From the NCBI GenBank assembly GCA_002347565.1, contig DDXR01000080.1, positions 21,203 through 67,915 of the forward strand: DNA of 46,713 nucleotides, in the 5' to 3' direction. Position 1 is the stretch's first letter, and each line of letters opens with the position of its first letter. The notes below the pieces were generated by a model. The model did not search any database. It saw nothing but the letters and a program-made list of their open reading frames with translations, and was not told the origin of the DNA. The position numbers were made by a program, and so were the translations under genes. Source of the DNA: a bacterium UBP2_UBA2255 (GTDB taxonomy: Bacteria > Edwardsbacteria > AC1 > EtOH8). Shown piece after piece: positions 16,590 to 25,418 of the stretch.

Positions 16590-17530
16590 GCTGCGTACGG
16601 CGCACTGCGTGCGCCAGGGGATGGACATCCATCCTGCTGGCCCTGCTGGTCCCGTTCGCGGCCTGCGCCCTGCGGAGCAAGGGCAACCGTGTCCCGTTCA
16701 CGGTCCACCGCGACGTCGCGCTCGTCACCGTCCGGGTCGGGCACGTCGAGATCCCCCGCATCAAGCTCGACACCGGGATGCCGTACGACGGCCTGCTGGT
16801 CTACAACCCGGCCTACCGCGATTCGCTCGACCTGACAAAGGCGGTCCGGGCGAGGATCGGCGGCGCCGGCAGCGGGGAGGCGTCGGCGGCACTGCTGCTC
16901 GATTCCGCCGGGTTCCGGATCGGCCCGGTGGCGATGGCGGGCCAGCGGGTGATCCTGCTGGGCAACGACGCGTTCAAGGGATCACCGACCAACGGGGTCG
17001 TCGGCTACTCCCTGTTCGGGCACTACGTGACCGAACTGGACTACGATGCGGGGGTGATGACGCTGCACGGTCCCGGGGCCTTCGTGCCCGACGGCGGCTG
17101 GCGGAAGGTGCCGCTCTCCTTCAAGGGCAACGATATCCCCTGGATCGACATCGCGGTCGCGGTCGACAGCGGTCCGGCGGTCACGCTGGCGGCATACATC
17201 GACCTGGCATCGCGCGAGGCCGTCGAGGTGCTGGTGCGGCCAGGAATGAAGGTCGCCGTACCCCAGGGGTCCGGCGAACAGACCCTGGGGACCGGTTTGA
17301 GCGGCGATATCAAGGGATCGAGGGGGCGGGTGGCGGCACTGGCCGTCGGCGGGCTGGAACTGAAGGACGTCAGCGCCGTCTTCGCTCCGGCCGCAGTGCG
17401 ATCCAAGCAGGAAGGGGCCGATGCGGTCATCGGCAGCGCTGCCCTGCGCCGCTTCAACCTGGTATTCGATTATTCCGGACATGCTTTGTACATCAAGCCG
17501 AACGCGCATTTCCATGAACCGTTCGACTAG
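16586..17530 (+). CDS. Lipoprotein with retropepsin-like aspartyl protease fold
   Basis: A 314-residue protein. A basic N-terminus and hydrophobic stretch end in the lipobox-like PFAAC near residues 23-27, so lipidation and envelope location are predicted. Two repeats of the aspartyl-protease kind are visible: IKLDTGMPYDGLLVY near 60 and a second half with AAYIDLASREAVEVLV. The DTG of the first half is kept, but the second half lacks a clear D-T/S-G, so activity would depend on dimerisation or may be absent. A later VIGSAALRRFNLVFDYS matches the hydrophobic flap-end of such domains. The ATG overlaps the preceding stop. A longer in-frame extension back to 16265 is rejected because it overlaps the PPOX gene. 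Confidence 0.75.
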   Translation: MSCVRRTACARGWTSILLALLVPFAACALRSKGNRVPFTVHRDVALVTVRVGHVEIPRIKLDTGMPYDGLLVYNPAYRDSLDLTKAVRARIGGAGSGEASAALLLDSAGFRIGPVAMAGQRVILLGNDAFKGSPTNGVVGYSLFGHYVTELDYDAGVMTLHGPGAFVPDGGWRKVPLSFKGNDIPWIDIAVAVDSGPAVTLAAYIDLASREAVEVLVRPGMKVAVPQGSGEQTLGTGLSGDIKGSRGRVAALAVGGLELKDVSAVFAPAAVRSKQEGADAVIGSAALRRFNLVFDYSGHALYIKPNAHFHEPFD

Positions 17531-17599
17531 CGGTCCAGACGCCTTCCCGGCAGCGCGGCCGGGCCGGACGACCGTGCCGGCAGGCAGGGGCGGATACCA

Positions 17600-18037
17600 G
17601 TGATCACCAAATCACCCGAGGAGACCCAAGCCCTGGGCCGACGGCTGTCGGCCTTTCTTGCGGCGGGCGACACGGTCTGCCTGTGGGGCGAGCTGGGGGC
17701 GGGCAAGACCTGCCTGGTGCAGGGAATCTGCGAAGGGCTGTCCGTGCGGCAGGACGTGGTCAGCCCCAGCTTCACCCTCGTCAACGAGTACGACGGGAGG
17801 GTCCCGGTAGCGCACCTCGATTTTTACCGGCTGACGGGCGAGGTTGACCTGGAGCAGCTGGGCTACAACGACCTGTTCGACGGGGAGCGGATCGTGTTGA
17901 TCGAATGGCCGGAGCGGGCGGCCGGCGCATTACCGCGGGAAAGGATCGATGTTAAAATGAGATGGATCGACGATCGAACGAGGGAAATCAAGTTTATGTC
18001 AGACTTGAAGAAATACGCCATATTGGTTGAAAAATGA
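17600..18037 (+). CDS. tsaE: tRNA threonylcarbamoyladenosine biosynthesis ATPase TsaE
   Basis: A 145-residue ATPase that acts with TsaB and TsaD to form t6A37 in tRNA. The Walker A motif GELGAGKT lies at about 31-38, followed by VSPSFTLVNEY, HLDFYRL and VLIEWPER, all hallmark TsaE blocks. The GTG at 17600 is the start that keeps the family N-terminus. Its stop overlaps the tsaB ATG (ATGA). tsaD is not in the window. The 69 bases upstream contain no clear promoter. Confidence 0.95.
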   Translation: MITKSPEETQALGRRLSAFLAAGDTVCLWGELGAGKTCLVQGICEGLSVRQDVVSPSFTLVNEYDGRVPVAHLDFYRLTGEVDLEQLGYNDLFDGERIVLIEWPERAAGALPRERIDVKMRWIDDRTREIKFMSDLKKYAILVEK

Positions 18038-18720
18038 ACATGTTGGCCATAGATACATCGACCAATTGGCTGACGGTCGCTGTGGGCGATGAGACAGTCT
18101 GCAAACGTTCATTTTCACAGAGCATCGGGAACAGGCATGCCGAGCAGCTGGCGGTCATCGTCCGGGAATTGATGACCGGGCTGGCGCTGGAAACCTCCGC
18201 ATTGGATGCGGTCGGCGTCGTGGTGGGCCCTGGGTCCTTCACCGGCCTGCGGGTCGGCATCTCGTTCGCCCAGGGGCTGGCCCTGCCGCTGGGTGTTCGC
18301 ACTGTCGCGATCAACGCGCTGGATGCCTTGTCCCATCAGGCTTCCGGATTGTCCGGACAGCGGATCTCACCGCTGATCGATGCCCGCAAAGGACAGGTCT
18401 ATGCGGCATTATATAATGTGGGGCAGGGCCATCCTATCCCTGCATCACCCCAGGTGGCCATGGCTCCGGCAGAGTGGCTGTCGGGATTGCCGAAGGGCAC
18501 GCTGGTCATCGGCAATGGCGTCGAGACCTACCGCGAGATGATCAGACACGACTGCCGGCATCTGGTGATGCTGGAGGAAAATATCATAACGATCAGTCCT
18601 CCAAATCTATATAAACTATGCACCGTGGCGGTCGCCGCAGGCGAAACGCTCGATCCCGGGGGACTGGAGGCCTGCTATATCCGACAAGCCGATGCGGTTT
18701 GCCAGAAGGACGGGATCTGA
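18034..18720 (+). CDS. tsaB: tRNA threonylcarbamoyladenosine biosynthesis protein TsaB
   Basis: A 228-residue protein of the ASKHA fold, the partner of TsaD in t6A synthesis. The N-terminal MLAIDTSTNWLTVAV, RHAEQL, the central GPGSFTGLRVGISFAQGLA and the conserved IDARKGQVYAALY are all present. It overlaps tsaE by 4 bases and rimI by 29 bases, giving the common tsaE-tsaB-rimI order. Confidence 0.95.
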   Translation: MNMLAIDTSTNWLTVAVGDETVCKRSFSQSIGNRHAEQLAVIVRELMTGLALETSALDAVGVVVGPGSFTGLRVGISFAQGLALPLGVRTVAINALDALSHQASGLSGQRISPLIDARKGQVYAALYNVGQGHPIPASPQVAMAPAEWLSGLPKGTLVIGNGVETYREMIRHDCRHLVMLEENIITISPPNLYKLCTVAVAAGETLDPGGLEACYIRQADAVCQKDGI

Positions 18721-19165
18721 GATCTCGGCCCTGACAGAGGCCGATCTGCCGATGGTGCTGGCGCTGGAACAGGACCTGTTCACAGATCCCTGGAGCGAGC
18801 GGATGTTCCGCGATGACCTCAAGGGCGATGGCCGCAGCTTGTCGCTGTGCCTCCGCTCGGGTCGGTCGGTGACCGGCTATCTGATCGGCTGGTTCGTGGC
18901 CGACGAGTTCCACCTGGGCAACCTGGCCGTGGCGAGGGAAGAGCAGGGAAAGGGGCAGGGCGGGCGGCTGCTCGACCATGCGCTGTCCCTGGCCCGATCC
19001 CGCGGCTGCCGGCTGGCGACGCTGGAGGTGCGCGCTTCGAACGGGGCGGCGATCGCGCTGTACCGCGGCCGGGGGTTCCGCGAGGTCGCGGTCAGGAAGA
19101 GGTACTACCGCGACGAGGACGCCCTGGTGATGCTGTCCGACCTGGGCGGGGGATGGCCGTGCTGA
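18692..19165 (+). CDS. rimI: Ribosomal-protein-S18-alanine N-acetyltransferase-like GNAT
   Basis: A 157-residue GNAT enzyme. The DPWSERMFRDDL motif, HLGNLAVAREEQGKGQGGRLL (acetyl-CoA loop), LEVRASNGAAIALYRGRGF and RKRYYRDEDALVM are typical of RimI, which acetylates the N-terminus of ribosomal protein S18. Its position behind tsaB supports the name. The start overlaps tsaB by 29 bases; no better downstream start keeps the first strand. Confidence 0.9.
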   Translation: MRFARRTGSEISALTEADLPMVLALEQDLFTDPWSERMFRDDLKGDGRSLSLCLRSGRSVTGYLIGWFVADEFHLGNLAVAREEQGKGQGGRLLDHALSLARSRGCRLATLEVRASNGAAIALYRGRGFREVAVRKRYYRDEDALVMLSDLGGGWPC

Positions 19166-20496
19166 AAACCGGCCAGGCCGTCGAGCTGACGCTGGAAAGC
19201 CTGGCCGCCGGCGGCGACGCGGTGGGGCACTACGACGGCCAGGCGGTGTTCGTCCCGTTCGGTGCGCCGGGCGACCGGGCGCGGGTCCGGGTCGGCGAGG
19301 CGCACCGCACCTACTGCCGGGCAGTGATCGAGCAACTGCTCGATCACTCGCCCGATCGGGTGACGCCTCGCTGCCCGCTGTTCGGCCGCTGCGGCGGCTG
19401 CCAATGGCAGCTGCTCTCGTACCCGGCGCAGCTGGAGCAGAAACGCCGCATCCTGCACGATGCGCTGGCACGGATCGGCGGCATTGCGCCGCCGGGAATC
19501 GTCATCGTTCCCGATCCCACGGGCTGGGGCTACCGCAACAAGGCCCAGTTCCCGGTGGCGGGCCGGCCCGGTGAGTTGCGCGCCGGCTTTTATCGCCGCG
19601 ATTCCCATGAGATAGTGCCCGTGTCGCACTGCCCGATCGCTGTCGAACCGGTCAACCGCGCCTGGCCCGCGGTACTGGGGATCCTGCAGTCGAGCGGACT
19701 GGCGGGCTACGATGAGCAGCGCCACCGCGGCCTGCTGCGGCACGCCGTGCTCCGTTCCGGCAGCGGCGGTGCGCTGTCGCTGACGCTCGTCACGCTGCAC
19801 GACGCCGACCTCGGACCCGTGGGGCGGCGGCTGGCGGCGGCGGTGCCGGGAGTCGTCTCGGTCTGGCAGAACATCAATCCCGGCCGCGGCAACGCCATCC
19901 TGGGAAGCCGGTGGCGGCACCTATGCGGCGAGCCGCACCTGCCCGCAACCGTCGCCGGATCGCGACTGCGGCTGTCACCCGGCGCTTTCCTGCAGGCCAA
20001 CCTGCCGCAGGCAGCGCAGGCCTACCGGTTGCTGGCCGAGGCGCTGGCGACGCAGCCGCACGAGACGGTGCTCGACCTCTACTGCGGCGCGGGGGCCATC
20101 GCGCTGCTGGTTGCCGGGCGCGCTCGGGCGGTGATCGGGATCGAGGAAGTCCCCCAGGCGGTCGAGGACGCCGCCGCCGGGGCGGCGTCCAGCGGCATCG
20201 CCAACTGCCGCTTCATCGCGGGCGCGGTGGAGCGGAGGATAATGGACGTGGGATCGGCCTCCGTTGTGGTGCTGGATCCGCCGCGCAAGGGGGCTGGAGC
20301 CTCGCTGTGGCCGGAAATCAAGCGGCTGGCGCCCCGGACGGTAGCCTACCTGTCATGCAACGCGGCGACTCTGGCCCGGGACGCGGCGGCTCTGACCGAA
20401 AGCGGATACCGCCTGGAACGGCTATGGCTGCTCGATTTCTTCCCGCAGACCCACCACGTCGAGGCGTTGGCCGTGTTCCAGCTGGTGGCAACCTGA
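19153..20496 (+). CDS. rlmD: 23S rRNA (uracil-C5)-methyltransferase, RlmD/TrmA family
   Basis: A 447-residue RNA m5U methyltransferase. A TRAM domain occupies about 1-60. The iron-sulfur cysteines are in CPLFGRCGGCQWQ near 75-87, with a later HCPI cysteine. The Rossmann core contains VLDLYCGAGAIALLVA, VVLDPPRKGAG and the catalytic cysteine in YLSCNAATLARD. The ATG at 19153 follows GGGCGGGGG and overlaps rimI by 13 bases; a longer frame back to 18847 is a shadow inside rimI. Which uridine is modified (1939 or 747) cannot be told from sequence alone, so the symbol is tentative. Confidence 0.88.
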   Translation: MAVLKTGQAVELTLESLAAGGDAVGHYDGQAVFVPFGAPGDRARVRVGEAHRTYCRAVIEQLLDHSPDRVTPRCPLFGRCGGCQWQLLSYPAQLEQKRRILHDALARIGGIAPPGIVIVPDPTGWGYRNKAQFPVAGRPGELRAGFYRRDSHEIVPVSHCPIAVEPVNRAWPAVLGILQSSGLAGYDEQRHRGLLRHAVLRSGSGGALSLTLVTLHDADLGPVGRRLAAAVPGVVSVWQNINPGRGNAILGSRWRHLCGEPHLPATVAGSRLRLSPGAFLQANLPQAAQAYRLLAEALATQPHETVLDLYCGAGAIALLVAGRARAVIGIEEVPQAVEDAAAGAASSGIANCRFIAGAVERRIMDVGSASVVVLDPPRKGAGASLWPEIKRLAPRTVAYLSCNAATLARDAAALTESGYRLERLWLLDFFPQTHHVEALAVFQLVAT

Positions 20497-20595
20497 ACCT
20501 GAGCAGTGGCGGCCGGCCATGGCCGAGAGGCGGTGCGCGCCGCACGGACCGCAACCTTGGATGGCAACTCTAACAGGATATCGGGAGCGCTCGCC

Positions 20596-21081
20596 ATGAC
20601 GAGGAAGAACCTGACATCGTTCGCCGCAACCGGCCTGCTGGCAGCCCTGGCCGGCTGCTACAGTTTCAGCGGCGGGACGCTGGCATTCAAGTCGATCGGC
20701 GTGCCGGTGGCCGGCAACCTCACCGCCGAATACCGGGCCGCCGACGCGGTGACCAGGTCCATGATCGCAGCGCTCACCCGGGACGGCCGGATGAGGGTGG
20801 TCGAGCCGGCGGCAGCCGAGAGCCGGCTGCAGATCGACATCACCGGCTACAGCCGCCAGCCCTTCCAGTACGACCGGCGCGAGGTGGTGTCGCAGTACAA
20901 GGTGACCATCACCGCCCGCGCGGTCCATCAAGGGGCGGGAGACAAGGTGGCCTGGCGCGCCGACTCGATATCGGTTTGGAGCGCCTACGCCGCCGACTCC
21001 GAGACCGAGGCGGCGGGCATCGAAAAGGCCGCCAGCAATCTGGCGGCCGAGATCATGCGGCAGGCGTTTGAGACCTGGTGA
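20596..21081 (+). CDS. lptE: LptE-like LPS-assembly lipoprotein
   Basis: A 161-residue lipoprotein. The signal peptide ends in LAALAGC (C21), followed by YSFSGG, the usual LptE opening. The segment IGVPVAGNLTAEY, the repeated short strands and a C-terminal helix fit LptE, which plugs the LptD barrel and helps deliver LPS to the outer leaflet. GGGAGCG lies just upstream of the ATG. It converges with the NHL gene, with 25 bases between the stops and no clear terminator. LptE proteins are weakly conserved, so the assignment rests on layout and the N-terminus. Confidence 0.75.
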   Translation: MTRKNLTSFAATGLLAALAGCYSFSGGTLAFKSIGVPVAGNLTAEYRAADAVTRSMIAALTRDGRMRVVEPAAAESRLQIDITGYSRQPFQYDRREVVSQYKVTITARAVHQGAGDKVAWRADSISVWSAYAADSETEAAGIEKAASNLAAEIMRQAFETW

Positions 21082-21106
21082 CGGTCGGAACGCGGGCGGG
21101 CGTTCG

Positions 21107-21976
21107 TCACTGGGCGCTGAGATATTGGAGGCGGTGGTTCTCGTAATCGACGATGTAGAGCGAGCCGTCGGGATCGACGGCGATGCCGCGGGGCGCCAGG
21201 AACTCAGCCTCTCCGGTGCCGGACCGGCCCCCCATGCTCCTGAGGGCGCCGGTGTGGTCGAATTCCTGGAACCGGTCGTTGCCCGTGTCGGTCACGAATA
21301 CGGTGCCGGCGGGACCGACCGCGATGTCCGACGGTCCGTCGAACTCGCCGTCGCCGTCGCCGTATCCGCCCCAGGACGTGACGAACTCCAGCCCGGGCGA
21401 CAGCACCTGCACCCGGTCGTTGCCAGAGTCGACGACGAACAGCCTGCCCTCGCCGTCGACGGCCAGCCCGCGGGGCCGGCGGAACCGGACGGGCTCGGAG
21501 CCGCTGCCGCCGATCACCAGGCGCAGGGATCCTTCGGGATCGAGCTTGTACACGCAGTCGCGTTCGCTGTCTGACACGAACCACCAGCCGCCGTGGTGGT
21601 AGGCGATGCCGTAGGGCGCGGCCGAGTCGGGCAGGGAGAACTGTCCCAGCCATTTCCCGTCCGGTCCGAACACGGCGATCCGGCCGTTCCCGCGGTCGGC
21701 GACGTAGACGTTGCCGTCCGGGCCGACCGCTATCCCGCACGGATCGCTGAGCCCGGCGCTGTCGGCGCCGAACCTCCCCCAGCCGGCTGTATATTCCTGG
21801 CGGGGGTTGAGTTTCTGCACCCGGTCGTTGCCGAGGTCGGTGATCAGTATGTTGTTGCTGCCGTCGAAGGCGATGCCCACCGGGAAGATGAAATCGCCGG
21901 GCTTGTCACCGAAATCTGCCCGCAGCCAGCCTCCCAGGGCGGCCGCGGACAACAGCAGGAAGAGGTATCTTTTCAT
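21107..21976 (-). CDS. Secreted NHL-repeat beta-propeller protein
   Basis: A 289-residue protein with a signal peptide (KRYLFLLLSAAALGGWLRA) and about six NHL blades. Each blade carries a P-x-G-I/L-A-V-x-x-x-G-x-L/V-Y/F-V-x-D-x-x-N-x-R-V-Q type motif, for example near VGIAFDG, CGIAVGPDG, RGLAVDGEG, SDIAVGPAG and RGIAVDPDG. Such propellers bind proteins, RNA or ligands outside the cytoplasm; the role here is unknown. The ATG at 21976 is chosen over 21982 because a promoter -10 box ends at 21983, so the first ATG would fall outside the transcript. Confidence 0.85.
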   Translation of the reverse strand: MKRYLFLLLSAAALGGWLRADFGDKPGDFIFPVGIAFDGSNNILITDLGNDRVQKLNPRQEYTAGWGRFGADSAGLSDPCGIAVGPDGNVYVADRGNGRIAVFGPDGKWLGQFSLPDSAAPYGIAYHHGGWWFVSDSERDCVYKLDPEGSLRLVIGGSGSEPVRFRRPRGLAVDGEGRLFVVDSGNDRVQVLSPGLEFVTSWGGYGDGDGEFDGPSDIAVGPAGTVFVTDTGNDRFQEFDHTGALRSMGGRSGTGEAEFLAPRGIAVDPDGSLYIVDYENHRLQYLSAQ

Positions 21977-21982
21977 GGACAT

Positions 21983-22011
21983 ACATTATCTGAAAACCAG
22001 GGTTTTGTCAA
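21983..22011 (-). promoter_or_regulatory. Promoter of the NHL gene
   Basis: On the minus strand TTGACA (22011-22006), a 17-base spacer and TAATGT (21988-21983) form a good sigma-70-type promoter. The ATG at 21976 is 6 bases beyond the -10 box, so transcription should start on or beside it. The -35 box lies 10 bases from the priA start on the other strand. Confidence 0.72.
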
Positions 22012-22020
22012 GGGGGTAGC

Positions 22021-24372
22021 GTGCGGGTCGACGTGGCCATCGCCCTGCCCGGTGCGGCGCCATTCACCTACCAGGTCCCGGCCGAGCTGGCGGATGCAGT
22101 GCGCCCCGGGATCAGGGTTCGAGTGCCGTTCGGTTCCGGCCAGCGCATCGGCTTGGTCACGGGCCAAGGCAGCGCCCGCGGCCTGGCGTTGAAGCCGGTG
22201 CTGGAGGCGATCGATGCCGAACCGGTGCTGTCACCCGGATTGCTGGACCTGACCCGGTGGGTCGCGTCCTATTACCGGTGCGGCTGGGGAGAGGCGATCC
22301 GTGCGGCGTTGCCCCCGGGAATGGACGCGCAGCAGGTGCGGACGGTCTTCGCGGGCGACGGCCTCGCTGCCGCGATGCCCGACCGGGGATCTGAACTGGC
22401 CGCGTACCTCGCCCAGCGTACGGCGGTGTCCTACGAGTTCCTGGTCCGGAGATTCGGCCGCACTGCGGCGGCCGAGATCGAGGCCCTGAGGGCCGCCGGC
22501 TTGGCCGGCGTCTACCAGGTGTGGCGCAAGGCGAGGATCCGGGCCAAGTCGGAGCGATGGCTGGCCGTCCGTCCGGGCGTGCTCGACAACCCGCGCGCCA
22601 CGGCGCAAACCAGGCTGTGGCGCAGATTGCGCGAGTGCGGCTCCCTGCCGCCAGCGGAGCTGGCCGGTGCGAGACCGGCGGCAGCGAGGTTGGTGTCGCT
22701 GGGACTGGCGGCGTGGGAGGAGCGGCCGGTCGACCGCCTGCCCGCCCTGCCGGACTGGGGGGGCGAGGCCGAGGTCACCGATCTGACCCGGGAGCAGGGG
22801 CAGTTCCTGCAGGAGGTTTCGGCTGACATCGATCGGCGGGCGTTCGCGGTGCGTCTGCTGCTGGGCGTTACCGCCGGCGGCAAGACCGAGCTGTACTTGC
22901 GCGCCGCCGGGAAAGCGCTGGCGGCAGGGCGTCAGGCGCTGATCCTGGTGCCGGAGATCGGGCTGACGCACCAGATGGTGGGCCGGGTGCGGGCGGCGCT
23001 GGGCCGGGTGGCGGTGCTTCACAGCGGGATGAGCGGTGGCGAGCGGTTCGACGCCTGGCGGCTGATCAGGGAGAAGCGCTTCCCGGTGGTGATCGGCACC
23101 AGGTCGGCCGTGTTCGCACCGCTGGACGACCTCGGACTGGTGGTGATCGACGAGGAGCAGGACCCATCATACAAGCAGGAGGATTGCCGCCCCCACTACC
23201 ACGCCCGGGACGCGGCCATCGTCAGGGCGCGGGCCTGCGGGGCCACGGTCATCCTGGGGTCGGCCACACCATCGATCGAGACCTACCACAAGGCGCTGGG
23301 CGGCAAGTTCGCCCTCTCGCTACTGACCGTACGCCCCGGCGGCGCCGTGCCGCCGGCGATCGAGATCGTCGACCTGCAACGGCAGCCGGGGCAGGCCGGG
23401 ATTCTATCCCTGCCCCTGGTGTCGGCCCTCCGGCAGTGCGTGGCCGGCGGCGAACAGGCGATGCTGCTCCTCAACAGGCGCGGTCTGGCGCCATTCGTAC
23501 AGTGCGACAGCTGCGGCGGGATCCTGCGCTGCCCCAATTGCAGCGTCAGCCTGACACTGCATCGGAGGGACAGCCGCCTGCTGTGTCACTACTGCGGGCA
23601 TGCCAGGGAGCTGGACCGGCACTGCCCGGAATGCCGGCACCTGCTGCTGGTGCCTCGGGGATGGGGCATCCAGCAACTGGAGCAGGAGGTGCGGCGGCTG
23701 CTGCCCGGCGAGCCGGTGCTGCGCATGGACGCCGACACCACCGCCCGCAAGGGGGCGCACCAGGCGCTCCTCGGGGCTTTCCGGGACGGGAGGGCGCGGG
23801 TGATGATCGGGACCCAGATGATCGCCAAGGGCCACCATTTCCCGCGGGTGACGCTGGTCGGCGTGGTCAACATCGATGACGTCTTGGGTTTCCCAGATTT
23901 CCGGGCTGCCGAGCGGGCGTACCAGCTGCTCCACCAGATGGCGGGACGGGCCGGGCGCGGAGGCAGCCCGGGCCGGGTGCTGGTCCAGACCAGGATCGCG
24001 GGCCATCCGGTGCTGGCGCATGCGGCCAGGCACGATTTTCAGGGGTTCGCGCGATGGGAGCTGGCCCAGCGCGGCGAATGCCTGTTTCCCCCGTTCTGCA
24101 GGATCGCGTTGGTCACCGTGTCGTCGCCGTCCGACGCGCAGGCCGAGCGGACAGCGGCCGCCGCCTGCCGTGCGCTGTCAGGCGTCGCGGGAGTCTGCGT
24201 GCTGGGGCCGTCCCCCGCGCTGCTCTCCCGGCTGCGGGGCCGTTTCCGCTGGCAACTGCTGCTGAAGTACCAGCGCCCCTCGGAACTGGACGCGGCGGTC
24301 GCGGCGCTGCCGGCGGCCGAGGCAGCCGGGGCGGGCATCGAGGTCGCGGTCGATCCGGTATCGCTGATGTGA
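22021..24372 (+). CDS. priA: Primosomal replication-restart helicase PriA
   Basis: A 783-residue superfamily-2 helicase that reloads the replisome at stalled forks. The N-terminal DNA-binding part (VAIALPGAAPFTYQVP) is typical. The helicase has Walker A GVTAGGKTELYL near residue 282, VVIDEEQDPSYKQ and GSATPSIETY. The zinc-binding insert carries CDSCGG, CPNC, CHYCGHA and CPECRH, followed by GTQMIAKGHHFPRVTLVGV. The GTG start at 22021 follows AGGGGG. Walker A has A-G-G in place of the usual G-S-G, a mild variation. It is followed by an independent HU transcription unit. Confidence 0.97.
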   Translation: MRVDVAIALPGAAPFTYQVPAELADAVRPGIRVRVPFGSGQRIGLVTGQGSARGLALKPVLEAIDAEPVLSPGLLDLTRWVASYYRCGWGEAIRAALPPGMDAQQVRTVFAGDGLAAAMPDRGSELAAYLAQRTAVSYEFLVRRFGRTAAAEIEALRAAGLAGVYQVWRKARIRAKSERWLAVRPGVLDNPRATAQTRLWRRLRECGSLPPAELAGARPAAARLVSLGLAAWEERPVDRLPALPDWGGEAEVTDLTREQGQFLQEVSADIDRRAFAVRLLLGVTAGGKTELYLRAAGKALAAGRQALILVPEIGLTHQMVGRVRAALGRVAVLHSGMSGGERFDAWRLIREKRFPVVIGTRSAVFAPLDDLGLVVIDEEQDPSYKQEDCRPHYHARDAAIVRARACGATVILGSATPSIETYHKALGGKFALSLLTVRPGGAVPPAIEIVDLQRQPGQAGILSLPLVSALRQCVAGGEQAMLLLNRRGLAPFVQCDSCGGILRCPNCSVSLTLHRRDSRLLCHYCGHARELDRHCPECRHLLLVPRGWGIQQLEQEVRRLLPGEPVLRMDADTTARKGAHQALLGAFRDGRARVMIGTQMIAKGHHFPRVTLVGVVNIDDVLGFPDFRAAERAYQLLHQMAGRAGRGGSPGRVLVQTRIAGHPVLAHAARHDFQGFARWELAQRGECLFPPFCRIALVTVSSPSDAQAERTAAAACRALSGVAGVCVLGPSPALLSRLRGRFRWQLLLKYQRPSELDAAVAALPAAEAAGAGIEVAVDPVSLM

Positions 24373-24405
24373 CGCGGTTCCCCGGCGATTTTTTTCAAAA
24401 AACAC

Positions 24406-24435
24406 TTGACGGGCGCGGCGCGCAAATGCTATACT
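24406..24435 (+). promoter_or_regulatory. Promoter of the HU gene
   Basis: TTGACG (24406-24411), an 18-base spacer and TATACT (24430-24435), with an extended -10 TGC directly before it. The leader of about 40 bases carries a strong AAGGAGGG Shine-Dalgarno near 24468-24475. This is the strongest-looking expression signal in the window and contrasts with the leaderless layouts elsewhere. Confidence 0.82.
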
Positions 24436-24482
24436 ACGTCCAGCCACAATAACAATCCATCAACGAAAGGAGGGATAACAGA

Positions 24483-24752
24483 GTGAATAAAGCTGAACTG
24501 ATCGAGGCGGTAGCAAAGGAGACCTGCACCAAGGCCGAGGCGGCGAACGCGGTCAATCTGGTGTTCGACAGCATCGCCAAGGCGCTGAAGAAGGGCGACA
24601 GCGTGACCCTGGTCGGCTTCGGGACGTTCCTGGTCCGCAAGCGGAAGGCCAGGATCGGACGCAATCCCCAGACCGGCAAGGAGATCAAGATCGCTGCCAA
24701 GAAGGTCCCTGCCTTCAAACCGGGCAAGGAACTGAAGAACACGGTTAAGTAA
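24483..24752 (+). CDS. hup: HU-family DNA-binding protein
   Basis: An 89-residue nucleoid protein. MNKAELIEAVA at the start, VTLVGFGTF and the DNA-contacting arm GRNPQTGKEIKIAAKKVPAFKPGKELK are diagnostic of HU/IHF, and the GRNPQTG arm favours HU. The GTG start at 24483 is fixed by AAGGAGGG upstream. It forms a single-gene unit with its own promoter and terminator. Confidence 0.97.
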   Translation: MNKAELIEAVAKETCTKAEAANAVNLVFDSIAKALKKGDSVTLVGFGTFLVRKRKARIGRNPQTGKEIKIAAKKVPAFKPGKELKNTVK

Positions 24753-24771
24753 CCGGGCCTGACCGACCTGA

Positions 24772-24805
24772 GACAACGGGCTCTGCGCAAGCAGAGCCCG
24801 TTGTC
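24772..24805. terminator. Hairpin terminator shared by the HU gene and the dedA operon
   Basis: A perfect 15-bp stem (24772-24786 with 24791-24805) closed by a GCAA tetraloop lies between the convergent hup and dedA stops. The T-run is poor on both strands, so termination may be less efficient than the stem suggests. Its central position fits a bidirectional terminator. Confidence 0.75.
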
Positions 24806-24827
24806 GTTCGACCGGCGTCCCGGCCGG

Positions 24828-25418
24828 TCATTTCATCAGCCGCTTGGTGATGACGATCGAGACCACCGACAGCGCCAGCAGGGCCATCACGATGAAGACG
24901 ATGGCGTTGACGAGCCGCCCGGCCTGTTCGCCGAAGATCATTCCCAGGGCCACCAGCAGGACATACCAGGCCAGGGTGCCCGGCGCGCCGTACAGGATGA
25001 CCCGGCCCAGCGGGTAGTGGGACAGCCCGGCCACCAGGAAGCCGATCGAACGGCCGCCGACGACTGCCCGATTGAGCGCCAGTATCAGGTTGCCGTACTT
25101 GCCGAAATGGCCTTCCATCGCGAGGAAACGCCGGGGCGGGAGGAAGGGCCGCGGCTTGGACAGGAACCACTCCCGGCCGTGCCGGGCCCCGAACCAGTAT
25201 ACCAGGAGGGCGCCCAGGAACCCCCCCAGGAACGCCAGCAAGAGCACCGGCAGCCAGTGCAGGTGGCCCTGGACCACCATCAGCGTGCAGAACAGCACCA
25301 CCACGTCGCTGGGCACCGGCGGGAAGACGCCTTCGAGCAGGGTGGCAACGAACAGCGTCAGGTAGGCCCACAGGCCGCCGTTGGCGGCCAGCGTCACGGC
25401 GATCGATTCGAGGTTCAT
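24828..25418 (-). CDS. DedA-family membrane protein
   Basis: A 196-residue integral membrane protein. The opening GGLWAYLTLFVATLLEGVFPPVPSD and the later NRAVVGGRSIGFLVAG and YGAPGTLAWYVLLVALG segments are DedA/SNARE-associated signatures, with four to five hydrophobic helices. DedA proteins are linked to lipid flipping (undecaprenyl phosphate or phosphatidylethanolamine) and envelope homeostasis. The ATG overlaps the ispF stop (ATGA), so it is the last gene of the radA-ispDF unit. The link with IspDF, which feed undecaprenyl phosphate synthesis, is suggestive. Confidence 0.9.
   Translation of the reverse strand: MNLESIAVTLAANGGLWAYLTLFVATLLEGVFPPVPSDVVVLFCTLMVVQGHLHWLPVLLLAFLGGFLGALLVYWFGARHGREWFLSKPRPFLPPRRFLAMEGHFGKYGNLILALNRAVVGGRSIGFLVAGLSHYPLGRVILYGAPGTLAWYVLLVALGMIFGEQAGRLVNAIVFIVMALLALSVVSIVITKRLMK

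Noticed and set aside
24772..24805. The 15-bp GCAA-looped hairpin as a riboswitch or small RNA
   Set aside because: Its place between convergent stop codons and its single perfect stem fit a terminator; there is no complex fold or promoter.
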